Below are positions 27,151 to 34,742 of a DNA stretch of 64,000 bases, piece by piece. Made by a program: the position numbers and the translations under genes. This DNA is from APNM01 sp040361335 (lineage in GTDB: Bacteria > Pseudomonadota > Gammaproteobacteria > Nevskiales > Salinisphaeraceae): positions 14,333 to 78,332 of the forward strand of contig NZ_APNM01000016.1 of assembly GCF_040361335.1 (NCBI RefSeq). The letters are read 5' to 3'. The first letter of the stretch is position 1; every line of letters begins with the position of its first letter. A model generated the notes under the pieces. The model was not told the DNA's origin. It saw only the letters and a program-made list of their open reading frames with translations, and did not search any database.

Positions 27151-28046
27151 CAGGGCACCACCAGGATCAGCAGACCGACGACGAAGATGTTGAGCAGGGC
27201 CAGGGGGATCCCCAGCTTCCAGCACCAGCTCAGCAGGTCCGCCTCGCGGATGCGGGGCAGGTAGGGGCCGGCCAGCAGCATCGCCGCGGCCACGGCCAGG
27301 GTCTTGCCCAGGCTCCAGACCCAGGGCGGTAGCCACGGGCCGTGCCAGCCGCCGAGATAGAACACCGTGGTCGCCGCGGCCAGCGTGACCACCAGCAGCA
27401 GGCGCGCCAGCCGCAGCACCGCCAGGCGCACGCCGGTGTATTCGGCGTCCACGCCGCCGGCCAGCACGCCGGCGGCGGTGGGCAGGTCGAATGGGGCCCG
27501 GAACGCCAATGCCATGGCGGCGATCACGAACAGCACGAAGCCCAGCGGCTGATAGACGATGTTCCACAGGCCCGCCTGGGAGGCGACGATGGCGGTATTG
27601 AGCAGGGACTCGGCGCGCATGGCCACGGCGGTGATGGGCATGACGATGAGCATGGCGTAGGCGATGAGCTGGCCCAGAAAGCGCCAGCCGCCGATCATGG
27701 CGTAGGCGCCGTTCGGGCCCCAGCCGGCCATGATCAGCGCGACCAGCACATAGGCCAGCGCCGCGTTGACGAACAGCGCGCCAGTGGCCAGGTCGGCGAT
27801 GATCAGATCCGGTCCCAGCGGCAGCACCGCGGCGGCGAGCACCGCCACGATCAGCAGCAGCACCGGCGCGGTTTCATAGAAAATCCGGTCGGGGGTGCGC
27901 GGCACGACGGACTCGCGGCCCAGCAACGCCAAGCCCGCGTGCAGGGGCGCGGCCGGGCGCAGGCGCCCGGTCATGCTCCAGGTCTCTAGCACGGCAAGCA
28001 GGTAGGCGCCGCCGAGCAGCGCCAGCAGCACCATGAGGATCGTCAC
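27150..28046 (-). CDS. nuoH: Complex I membrane subunit NuoH-like, lacking the Glu-rich quinone loop
   Basis: A 298-residue, eight-helix subunit with FDLP and AEYTG blocks of NuoH. The loop normally reading PEAEAELV, whose glutamates line the quinone cavity and E-channel, is PTAAGVLA. The helix 5 segment after GWGPNGAYAM ends AYAM where SYE is usual. The first-helix ERR motif is also degenerate. A GTG start overlapping the upstream stop as GTGA is preferred; an ATG four codons later is possible. The residues lost are those needed for quinone coupling. Confidence 0.88.
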   Translation of the reverse strand: MTILMVLLALLGGAYLLAVLETWSMTGRLRPAAPLHAGLALLGRESVVPRTPDRIFYETAPVLLLIVAVLAAAVLPLGPDLIIADLATGALFVNAALAYVLVALIMAGWGPNGAYAMIGGWRFLGQLIAYAMLIVMPITAVAMRAESLLNTAIVASQAGLWNIVYQPLGFVLFVIAAMALAFRAPFDLPTAAGVLAGGVDAEYTGVRLAVLRLARLLLVVTLAAATTVFYLGGWHGPWLPPWVWSLGKTLAVAAAMLLAGPYLPRIREADLLSWCWKLGIPLALLNIFVVGLLILVVP

Positions 28047-30133
28047 GAGGCCACCTCCCAGGGCGACAGGTCCAGCGAGCCGACCGCCACCAGGGCATCG
28101 CCCAGCTCCTGCTGCTCGACCAGGCTGGCGACCCGACCGATATGGTGGTTGCAAGGCGTATCCAGTTCTACCGATACCACCCGGCCGCGGTCGAGTGTCA
28201 GGCGCAATTCGGCCCGCCCGCGTGGCGTTTCCACGGCAGCCTCGCCGCTTCCGGAAGCAGAGCCGATATCGCGCATGACCGGAAGTTCGGCGGTGCCGGC
28301 CGCCTGGATGAGATCAAGGCTGGCCGCGATCTCGGTCAGCCGCAGGCGCAGGCGCTCCAGCGCGTCCCCGGTCTCGCCGGCGTGCATCTCGAAGCCCAGT
28401 TCCGCGTAGGTCGCGTCCGCCCCGCGTGCGTCTTCCCGGCATCCCGCCGCGCGCGCCACGGGGCCGCGCAACCCGGAATCGGCCGTCACAGGGCCGATCC
28501 CCCTCAGTCGGGCCTTGAGCAAGGGCGTGCGTTCGAGCCGCCGGGCGAGTGCGCGCAAAGCCGGGCGCAGCGCGACAAGTCGGCTATGGTCGGCACGCAG
28601 GACATCCCGCTGCAAGCCGGCGGCCCGCCGCCGCAGCCAGTCAAAACCAATCTGCTGCCCGAGTTGGGCCAGCCAGCCCAGGTGACTGGCGATGCGTTCG
28701 CGTTCCAGCGCCCCGATGCGTGCGCGGGCAGTGGCGGCATCCTCTTCCTGTCCCGCCGCCCGCTCGATGGCCCGGCAGACCAGTAATCGGTAGCTCACCG
28801 GCGCCAGCGGCGTTGCCATCGCCAGCTGTTCCACGAAGGCATCGGCGTCGGTATCTACATCGGCGCTCGATGCGGCCATGCCGGCCAGGGATTCCGCTCT
28901 GCCCTCGGTCACCCCGTCGCCGTCGAGCGTCAGCGTCAGCCGCAGGCCGCCGGGCAGACCGGGGAAGAGCGGCCCGAACGGCACCTCGATCCAATCCATC
29001 GGTAGGCCGTCGGCGCTGCGCGGCAGGTCTTTGGTGACCTCGATCATGGACATGAAGCCCATGTCGCCGTGGTCGTGACCGCCGTGCCCGTGGCCCGAAT
29101 GGGCGTGTCCGGAATGATCATGGCCCGAATGCGGGTGCTCGCCGTGATGAGGGTCGGCGTCGTCTTGATCGGAGTGCGCGTGGTCCTGATGGGCCTCGTG
29201 GTGGTGGCCGTGCCCGGCATGGCGGTGCTCGCCGTGCCGGTGATGTTCGTGTGCCGAATCGCCGTGCGCGCCGTGGTCATGGCCACCGTGGCCATGGTGC
29301 CCATGAGCCTCGTGGGGGTTGTGATGCCGTTGCGCACCGTCGTGGTCGTGGTCCGCGTGCGAATGGCCGGCCGGGTCGGCGTCGTCGTGACCGTGGTGCC
29401 CATGGCCCTGGTGGGCATCGTGTTGGTGGACGTGCTCGGAATGATCCTGCTCGTGATGTTCGTGAGCGCTGTGGTGTTGTCCATGCGCCTCGTGGTCGTG
29501 ATCGCCGTGGCCGTGATGGCTTTGATGTTCGTGCGCCGAATCGTCGTGCGCGCCGTGTTCATGGCCGCCGTGGCCATGGCGGTGGTCGTGTCCCCCATCT
29601 TCGCCGCCCGCCTCGCGTGCCACCAGCTCCATGCCGCACTTGGGGCAGCTGCCCGGCTCGTCCTCGACGACCTCGGGGTGCATGGGGCAGACGTATTGGA
29701 TCGTGACGTGCAGCACGGGGGCATCGAAGTCCGTCACCGCGTCGGCGAAGGCGCCCGCGGCCAATGCCTTGCGCAGTCGCGCGACCGCGGCGGTCAGCTC
29801 CGGCTGTGAGAGTGCCGCCGCGACGTCGGCCCGCGGTAGCGGCGAGGGTGTCCGCGCGCCCAGCGCGAGGATGGCGCGCGGGCGCACCATCTGGGCGTAG
29901 ACCACCGCCGCGGCCGCGCCCAGCCGCGGCGGCAGCTCGCCCACCAGCAGCAGCACATTGGCGTCGCGGGGCGTGACGGCGATGCGGATGCCCGCGGCCT
30001 CGATGTCCAGGCCAAACGCGCGCGCCACGTCCGGCCCCGGGATCACCAGGGCGCGCAGATCTCGCGCCATGGCATGGGCGGTCAGCCTACGCAGGCCCGA
30101 TAACTTTCCTTGGCGCGCCCCGGCGAGCATCAT
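28043..30133 (-). CDS. Fusion: NuoB-like domain, heavy-metal-binding domain, His-rich tract, NuoD-like domain
   Basis: A 696-residue protein in place of separate NuoB and NuoD. Residues about 25-95 resemble NuoB (GIRIAVTPRDANVLLLVGEL), but none of the four N2-cluster cysteines remains. Residues 147-171 are an HMBD, YVCPMHPEV then PGSCPKCGMEL. Residues 182-357 are a tract with 68 His among about 176. From about 359 a NuoD-like domain follows: FGPLFPGLPGGLRLTLTLDG replaces the canonical GPxHPxxHG, losing the quinone-site histidines, and the quinone Tyr region reads MATPLAPVSYR. It starts ATGA inside the nuoA stop and ends GTGA into nuoH. Inference: a metal-binding peripheral arm without an Fe-S chain. 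Confidence 0.85.
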   Translation of the reverse strand: MMLAGARQGKLSGLRRLTAHAMARDLRALVIPGPDVARAFGLDIEAAGIRIAVTPRDANVLLLVGELPPRLGAAAAVVYAQMVRPRAILALGARTPSPLPRADVAAALSQPELTAAVARLRKALAAGAFADAVTDFDAPVLHVTIQYVCPMHPEVVEDEPGSCPKCGMELVAREAGGEDGGHDHRHGHGGHEHGAHDDSAHEHQSHHGHGDHDHEAHGQHHSAHEHHEQDHSEHVHQHDAHQGHGHHGHDDADPAGHSHADHDHDGAQRHHNPHEAHGHHGHGGHDHGAHGDSAHEHHRHGEHRHAGHGHHHEAHQDHAHSDQDDADPHHGEHPHSGHDHSGHAHSGHGHGGHDHGDMGFMSMIEVTKDLPRSADGLPMDWIEVPFGPLFPGLPGGLRLTLTLDGDGVTEGRAESLAGMAASSADVDTDADAFVEQLAMATPLAPVSYRLLVCRAIERAAGQEEDAATARARIGALERERIASHLGWLAQLGQQIGFDWLRRRAAGLQRDVLRADHSRLVALRPALRALARRLERTPLLKARLRGIGPVTADSGLRGPVARAAGCREDARGADATYAELGFEMHAGETGDALERLRLRLTEIAASLDLIQAAGTAELPVMRDIGSASGSGEAAVETPRGRAELRLTLDRGRVVSVELDTPCNHHIGRVASLVEQQELGDALVAVGSLDLSPWEVAS
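29063..29590 (-). repeat. His-rich coding tract with internal duplication
   Basis: Encodes residues 182-357 of the fusion protein. I count 68 His, with Gly, Asp, Glu, Ala and Ser making up most of the rest. A block GGHEHGAHDDSAHEH near the start recurs about 100 residues later as GGHDHGAHGDSAHEH, and DDADP occurs in each half, so the tract arose by duplication of about 100 codons followed by drift. It shows as CAC/CAT alternation on the minus strand and should not be mistaken for a CRISPR or non-coding repeat. Confidence 0.85.
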
Positions 30134-30492
30134 TGCCGCCGCAGGGCGCCCTGGCTCCAGCCGTAGAGCAGCCCGAAAAACAGGATGGCGAGGAACACCC
30201 CCATGTCGAGCAGGGCCACCAGCCCTTCCTGCTTGTAGACCACCGCCCAGGGGTACATATAGGCCATCTCCATGTCGAAGGCCAAAAACAGCAGGGCATA
30301 GCCGTAGTAGCGCGCGTGGTAGCGCACCCACACAGGGTTCCGCGACAGTTCCCCGGCGGTCGCCGGCACGTCCTTGCCCGGCTCCCGGCGCGTTCGCCCC
30401 ACGCTGCGCGCCAGGCCATACAGGCTCAGCACCACGCCGCCGGTGCCGAACGCCAGGCCCAGCAACAATCCGTACTGTGCCAAGGGAGTCAT
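30130..30492 (-). CDS. nuoA: Complex I membrane subunit NuoA-like
   Basis: A 120-residue, three-helix subunit. The segment FLAFDMEMAYMYPWAV retains the conserved Asp and Glu of helix 2, and NPVWVRYHARYYGYALLF precedes it as in NuoA. It is the first gene of the coupled operon and its stop overlaps the start of the fusion gene (ATGA). The 180 bases upstream, to the Met-rich gene, hold the likely promoter, but no clear -35/-10 pair was found. Confidence 0.92.
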   Translation of the reverse strand: MTPLAQYGLLLGLAFGTGGVVLSLYGLARSVGRTRREPGKDVPATAGELSRNPVWVRYHARYYGYALLFLAFDMEMAYMYPWAVVYKQEGLVALLDMGVFLAILFFGLLYGWSQGALRRQ

Positions 30493-30672
30493 CGCGCGCA
30501 GTTATCCCTGACGGAAAACCGGTCCATCCAGAGTATCGATCTCGTCATCGTGTCGTGCATCATGATTCATTACTCCTCGCTTGGAGGACATACAAGCATT
30601 TATGACCAGGTACGCTCCCTTCGGTAAGGCCCGGGGCGGCCATCGATCGGACACCCCGGCACCGCCCGAGGG

Positions 30673-31131
30673 CTACTTGCCCTGACCCATCGACTCCTGC
30701 GCCTGCATGTGGTCCTGCATCTGCTCCATCATTCCCTGCATCATTTCCATGTGCTTTTGCATCATCTGCTGACGCTTTTCGGGATCCATCTCCTGCATTT
30801 TCTTGCGCATCTTTTCGTGCATTTTCCCGTGCTTGGCGCCGTCGCCCATCATGCCCTGCATGTCGCCCATGGCGGCCTGCATCTGCTGCATGTGTTCCTT
30901 CATCAGGCGTTGGCGCTCTTTCGGATCCTGGGTCTTCTGGATCTCCTGCATGGTCTGGCGCATCTTCTGCATGCGCTTGTGCATGGCACCCTTGTCCATC
31001 TTGCCTTTGTGCATGCTCATGCCCGAGCTGTTGCCGTGCTCGCCCGAGCCATGGCCCTGGCCTTGCCCGGCATATGCGAGTGGCAGGGCCAATGCGAACG
31101 TCAAAATCGTGGTGGTTACGAGTGTTTTCAT
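30673..31131 (-). CDS. Secreted Met-rich, coiled-coil protein, probable copper/silver binder
   Basis: A 152-residue protein with a signal peptide cleaved near AYA-GQG. The mature part has 28 methionines and several His in short motifs (GMSMHKGKM, MMQKHMEMMQGMM), arranged in Lys/Gln/Glu-rich helices. Such Met clusters bind Cu(I) or Ag(I) in the periplasm. AGGAGT precedes the start. It lies directly upstream of nuoA in the same direction and downstream of the EamA/CDF pair. No named family is recognised. Confidence 0.8.
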   Translation of the reverse strand: MKTLVTTTILTFALALPLAYAGQGQGHGSGEHGNSSGMSMHKGKMDKGAMHKRMQKMRQTMQEIQKTQDPKERQRLMKEHMQQMQAAMGDMQGMMGDGAKHGKMHEKMRKKMQEMDPEKRQQMMQKHMEMMQGMMEQMQDHMQAQESMGQGK

Positions 31132-31164
31132 GACACTACTCCTATGTCGTCATGGTGAGGAAAC

Positions 31165-31190
31165 GGGAACCGCCCGCGCGGGCGGTTCCC
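31165..31190 (-). terminator. Strong hairpin downstream of the CDF-EamA unit
   Basis: A perfect 26-base palindrome (arms GGGAACCGCCCGC and its complement) between the EamA stop at 31349 and the Met-rich gene start at 31131. On the minus strand it would end the CDF-EamA transcript. The following T-run is weak, so it could also be a processing or pausing site. Confidence 0.55.
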
Positions 31191-31348
31191 TCGATTGGGT
31201 CGTTGCGCAGGGTTGTGAACGGGACTGCGGTCAATGGCCGGCGCCCGTACAGCGCCCATGCGGACGGCCCGGCTTGCACCCGGCGTGGACCTCGGTCTTC
31301 CGGGCGCACCCGGAATCCCTGCGCCTCGCCCGGTAACAATCGCTTGAT

Positions 31349-32281
31349 TCAACATGCCGCATCCGCCGGTGTGCTGTGGCAAGGGTGCACGGGCCGGTCT
31401 TCCTGGCCGCGCGACATTTCCCGCGTCAGCCAGAAGCCGGCGCCCAGCAGCAGCGCGCCGCCGTAGATCATGCCCCGGCCCGGCACCTCGGCGAAGATCA
31501 GAAAGCCCAGGGTCGAGGCCACCACCGGCGAGACGATGATGTCGACCAGGGCATAGACGTTGGCGTTGATCGACTTCAATACGATCGAGATGCCGAAGTA
31601 GGCGAAGCCGGTGGAGACCACGCCCAGGCCCGCCGCCCACAGCAGCACCGGCAGGTCGACCCCGAGCGCCGGGTAGTCGATCATCGCGGTAATCGCGCCG
31701 GGCCCGGAGACCAACAGGAAGGGCGAGAGCACCAATGCGGCCACCAGCAGCGACCAGGCGATGTCGTTGCCGGTCTCGGTCTTGCCCTCGTAGCGCATGT
31801 AGGTGACCATCGCGGCGTAGATCGCGCCGGTGGCCAGGGCCACGAAGTTGCCCAGCATGTAGCCGCCGCCGAGCGGGTTGGCGAGCGCGATGCCGGTCAG
31901 GGCGATACCGAAGATCAGGATGTAGCTCTTTTTGGCTTTTTCGCCCAGGAACAGCGCCGAGAAGATGAACACGAAGAACGGCGCGATGCTCCAGAAGATC
32001 ACCGCATTGGCGATCGGCACCAGCGACATGGCGAAGTTGAACACCCCGCCCTGAGCTGCAATCAGCACGCCGATGATGGCCGTGTCCTTGACGTTGCCCT
32101 TGGGAAACCGCGGCCGTTGACCGCTGGCCAGGGTGCGCGCGACGAACAAAAACGCCGCCGCGCAGGCCATGGCGTAGAAGGTCAGCGTCTGGATCGGGAT
32201 CCGCCCGTCGGTGAGCTTGACGAATACGCCGATGGTCGCCTCGGAGACCGTGATCAGGGCCAACAGCAGCAGCGTCTTCAT
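31349..32281 (-). CDS. EamA/DMT-family transporter
   Basis: A 310-residue, ten-helix protein with two EamA repeats; ISIVLKSINANVYALVDIIVSPV is typical of the second. The hydrophilic end carries a His/Cys cluster, PVHPCHSTPADAAC, suggestive of metal binding in this context. It begins inside the CDF gene stop (ATGA), so exporter and carrier are made together. The substrate is unknown. Confidence 0.87.
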   Translation of the reverse strand: MKTLLLLALITVSEATIGVFVKLTDGRIPIQTLTFYAMACAAAFLFVARTLASGQRPRFPKGNVKDTAIIGVLIAAQGGVFNFAMSLVPIANAVIFWSIAPFFVFIFSALFLGEKAKKSYILIFGIALTGIALANPLGGGYMLGNFVALATGAIYAAMVTYMRYEGKTETGNDIAWSLLVAALVLSPFLLVSGPGAITAMIDYPALGVDLPVLLWAAGLGVVSTGFAYFGISIVLKSINANVYALVDIIVSPVVASTLGFLIFAEVPGRGMIYGGALLLGAGFWLTREMSRGQEDRPVHPCHSTPADAAC

Positions 32282-33219
32282 GCTTGGCCCTCGCCCGGCG
32301 GCGCGCGCGTGATATCGATCGCCTCGGTGCCGGCCTCGTCCAGGCAGGCGGTCTCCACCTGCAGGGTGGCGAAGAAAAAGCCGAATCGGTCTTTCAACAT
32401 GCTGTGTGCGGCCTTCAGCACCGCTTGACTATCGGCTTCGTCGGCGATACGCAGATGCCCGGAGAACACGTAGCGCCCACTGGTCAGCGCCCAAGCGTGG
32501 ATGTGATGGGCGTTGTTCACGCCGTCGAGCGCCTCCAATGCCTGGCTCACCTCGGGCAGGCTTACATCGGCCGGGGTGCCTTCCATCAATAGATGGGCCG
32601 AGTCGCGCATGATGCCCCAGCTCGCCCACAGCAGCACGAAGCCGAAGGCCATGCCCAGGATCGGATCGATCAGCAGGAACCCGGTGAACTTGATTACCAG
32701 GGCCGTGACGATGATCAGCAGGCTGCCCACGAAGGTCTGGATGATGTGCCACAGCGCGCCGCGGACGTTCAGGTCGGTGCGGCTTTGCTTCCAGATCAAC
32801 GCCAGCGAGATGATCTCGGTGAACAGCCCGCCGGCGGCGGCCCACAGCATGGGCGCAGTGGGCAGGTCGATGGGGTCGCTCATGCGCATCCCGGCCATCA
32901 CGATCACGATCAGGGCCATGCCCAGCAGGAATCCGCCGTTGACCAGCGCACCGATGATCTCGGACCGGTACCAGCCGAAGCTGCGGTCCTCGTCGGCCGG
33001 CCGGTGGGCCAGGCGCGCGGCGGCGATGGCCACCAGCACGCCGCCCACCGCCGAGAAGGTGTGGAAGGCATCCGCGATCACCGCGATCGAGCCGGTCCAC
33101 AGACCGATGCCCATCTCGATGACGAAATAGACGCCCGTCAGCCAGGCCGATATGGCCATGCCCGGCCCGCTGGAGGGCATATGCCCGGCGTGGCCGGACC
33201 CGCCTTGCTCATGATTCAT
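32278..33219 (-). CDS. Cation diffusion facilitator (CDF) metal exporter
   Basis: A 313-residue protein with six transmembrane segments and a cytoplasmic C-terminal domain. Helix 2 carries SIAVIADAFHTFSAVGG, where the DAFH acid/His pair is the metal site; helix 5 has VKFTGFLLIDPILG. The C-domain has HHIHAWALTSG. The His-containing N-terminus (MNHEQGGSGHAGHMP) may bind metal. CDF proteins expel Zn2+, Co2+, Cd2+ or Fe2+ in exchange for protons; which one is not clear. It is coupled to the EamA gene. Confidence 0.92.
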   Translation of the reverse strand: MNHEQGGSGHAGHMPSSGPGMAISAWLTGVYFVIEMGIGLWTGSIAVIADAFHTFSAVGGVLVAIAAARLAHRPADEDRSFGWYRSEIIGALVNGGFLLGMALIVIVMAGMRMSDPIDLPTAPMLWAAAGGLFTEIISLALIWKQSRTDLNVRGALWHIIQTFVGSLLIIVTALVIKFTGFLLIDPILGMAFGFVLLWASWGIMRDSAHLLMEGTPADVSLPEVSQALEALDGVNNAHHIHAWALTSGRYVFSGHLRIADEADSQAVLKAAHSMLKDRFGFFFATLQVETACLDEAGTEAIDITRAPPGEGQA

Positions 33220-33283
33220 GGGTGTTTCCTCCTTGTCCTCATGTGGTTCTGCACAAGGTTTAGGTTAGGTGGTTTCGATCCCT

Positions 33284-33386
33284 AAATCCCCCTCATTCCC
33301 CCTTTTACAAAGGGGGGAAGAAGGTCCTACCCTTTTCCAAAGGGGGCTGCGCAGCAGCATGCAAGCGAAGCGCCAGAGGGGATTTT
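33284..33386. repeat. Short imperfect palindromic repeat element
   Basis: About 100 bases bounded by AAATCCCCCTC (33284-33294) and its near complement GAGGGGATTTT (33376-33386). Inside are two hairpin-forming CCCCTTTT...AAAGGGG blocks. This looks like the dispersed small palindromic elements common in proteobacterial genomes. It sits between the CDF gene and a small membrane-protein gene. Copy number elsewhere cannot be seen. Confidence 0.6.
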
Positions 33387-33421
33387 GGGGTGCCCTGAGT
33401 GGGATGCATAACCACTTGTCC

Positions 33422-33706
33422 TCAAGAGCCGCTGCGGCCGGCAAACCAGCGATACAGCGGCACGAATACGATGGCGATATACCAGCCGTACAGATAAGCC
33501 TCGATCAGCCCGATGACGAAGCCCGAAAAGCTCAGCAACTCGAAGCCGGGCAGCAGGGGCGCCCAGGCCTGGTACATCTGCATGGACTCGGGTGCGATCA
33601 GACCGAAGCCCACACACAGCAGATAGCTGATCAACAGCAGCAGGGACAGGCTGTGGCCCAGCGGGCCGATACGCAGGTTACTCGTGGTTTGGGTCGGATC
33701 ATTCAT
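33422..33706 (-). CDS. Small membrane protein (DUF5676-like)
   Basis: A 94-residue protein with two transmembrane segments, LSLLLLISYLLCVGFGL and GFVIGLIEAYLYGWYIAIVF, joined by MYQAWAPLLPGFE. The layout resembles DUF5676 membrane proteins from heavy-metal loci; I hold the family name loosely. It lies 51 bases after the second methyltransferase gene and may be co-transcribed with it. Confidence 0.7.
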   Translation of the reverse strand: MNDPTQTTSNLRIGPLGHSLSLLLLISYLLCVGFGLIAPESMQMYQAWAPLLPGFELLSFSGFVIGLIEAYLYGWYIAIVFVPLYRWFAGRSGS

Positions 33707-33757
33707 GGCCGTGCCCCATCTTGGGTGGGTATGGTTGAGTGTGAGAAATCATCATTT

Positions 33758-34423
33758 TCAACCCTCGTCATGGGTATTGCTGCGCGAGGCATCGACAAGC
33801 TGGCACCACTGGCCCCAGCGGGGGATGAACATCGGCACCCGCCGTCGATAGGCGCGGTAGGCCTCGCCGAACCGGGCCAGCATTTGCCGCTCCTCGCGGT
33901 GGGCCAGCCAGGTGTAGACCAGCACGATCACCGGAAACAGGCCGACCGAGAACAGCGTCGGCCAGTGCACCACGCCCTCGCCGAACAAGGCGATGAACAG
34001 CCCGGTGTATTGCGGGTGCCGTACCAGGGCATACAGCCCGTCGGTGACCAGCCGGCCCTCGACCCGCGCCCTGTGGACTTGGCGCCAGCCCTGGATGAAG
34101 ATGCCGATACCGAGAAACGCCAGTCCGTAGCCGAGCAGCATGGATACCAGCATGCCGGTCTCGCCCAGGCCCACCAGGCTCGACCAGAGGCTGGCGCTGA
34201 CGTACTGGCTATCCAGGCCGAAGAAGCGCACCAGCAGATAAATGGTGAGCGGAAAGCCGTACATCTCCGCGTACAGGGCGATGATGAAGGCCTGCACCAC
34301 CCCGGCGCCAGCCCATTCGCGCCAGTTCTTCGGCGCGAAATAGCGGTAGAAGAACCAGGACACCAGCACGATCACGATCAGCGCGATGCCCCAGGCGCCG
34401 GCGTGGTTGAACGATTCATTCAT
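33758..34423 (-). CDS. Isoprenylcysteine carboxyl methyltransferase-family membrane protein (copy 2)
   Basis: A 221-residue relative of the protein at 13667-14320, sharing AEMYGFPLTIYLL and the SAM-site block DGLYALVRHPQYTGLFIALF followed by HREERQMLARFGEAYR. It has about six transmembrane helices. Both copies sit beside metal-linked small membrane genes, suggesting a common accessory role in metal-stressed envelopes; substrate unknown. Confidence 0.87.
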   Translation of the reverse strand: MNESFNHAGAWGIALIVIVLVSWFFYRYFAPKNWREWAGAGVVQAFIIALYAEMYGFPLTIYLLVRFFGLDSQYVSASLWSSLVGLGETGMLVSMLLGYGLAFLGIGIFIQGWRQVHRARVEGRLVTDGLYALVRHPQYTGLFIALFGEGVVHWPTLFSVGLFPVIVLVYTWLAHREERQMLARFGEAYRAYRRRVPMFIPRWGQWCQLVDASRSNTHDEG

Positions 34424-34507
34424 GATGCAATCTCCCGTGGAAGAGGCGGTCCGAGACGCTTTCTGCCGAGCCGATGCGATTGGCCGGACGTTGACGCGCC
34501 CTTGGTG

Positions 34508-34705
34508 CTATCCCGGCTTCATACCGTGCTGGCGATGATGGGGAAGGTATCGCTCGGGCTCCGCCTGGAATGCCTCTCGACAGGCCGTGGAGCAGAAGTA
34601 ATAGGCCTTGCCCTGATAGACGAATTCCTCGACCGCGGTGGTGTAGCTGACCGCCATGCCGCAGACGGGGTCCTTGTGGTCGTGTTGCTTTCCTTGTCGT
34701 TTCAT
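34508..34705 (-). CDS. YHS-domain protein
   Basis: A 65-residue protein made almost wholly of a YHS domain: KDPVCGMAVSYTTAVEEF and GKAYYFCSTACREAFQ. The three cysteines and following His residues suggest metal binding, as in the YHS domains at the N-terminus of copper ATPases. The ATG at 34705 was chosen for its AGGAGG site. It follows the Rieske gene closely in the same direction. Confidence 0.85.
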   Translation of the reverse strand: MKRQGKQHDHKDPVCGMAVSYTTAVEEFVYQGKAYYFCSTACREAFQAEPERYLPHHRQHGMKPG

Positions 34706-34742
34706 GGTCGCCTCCTGAGAAGTAAAAGTGCTTGCGTGTCGA

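Noticed and set aside
29063..29590. Repetitive stretch that might be taken for a CRISPR array or VNTR
   Set aside because: Repeats are irregular, in frame and coding for His-rich protein; there are no spacers of constant length.
21631..30492. Reading the operon as a hydrogenase-4 or MRP antiporter cluster
   Set aside because: NuoA, J, K and H subunits of the complex I type are present and no MrpE/F/G or NiFe-hydrogenase Cys motifs are seen.
30620..30665. GC-rich hairpin after the Met-rich gene as a terminator before nuoA
   Set aside because: The stem is interrupted and has no T-run on the minus strand, so I could not support it.
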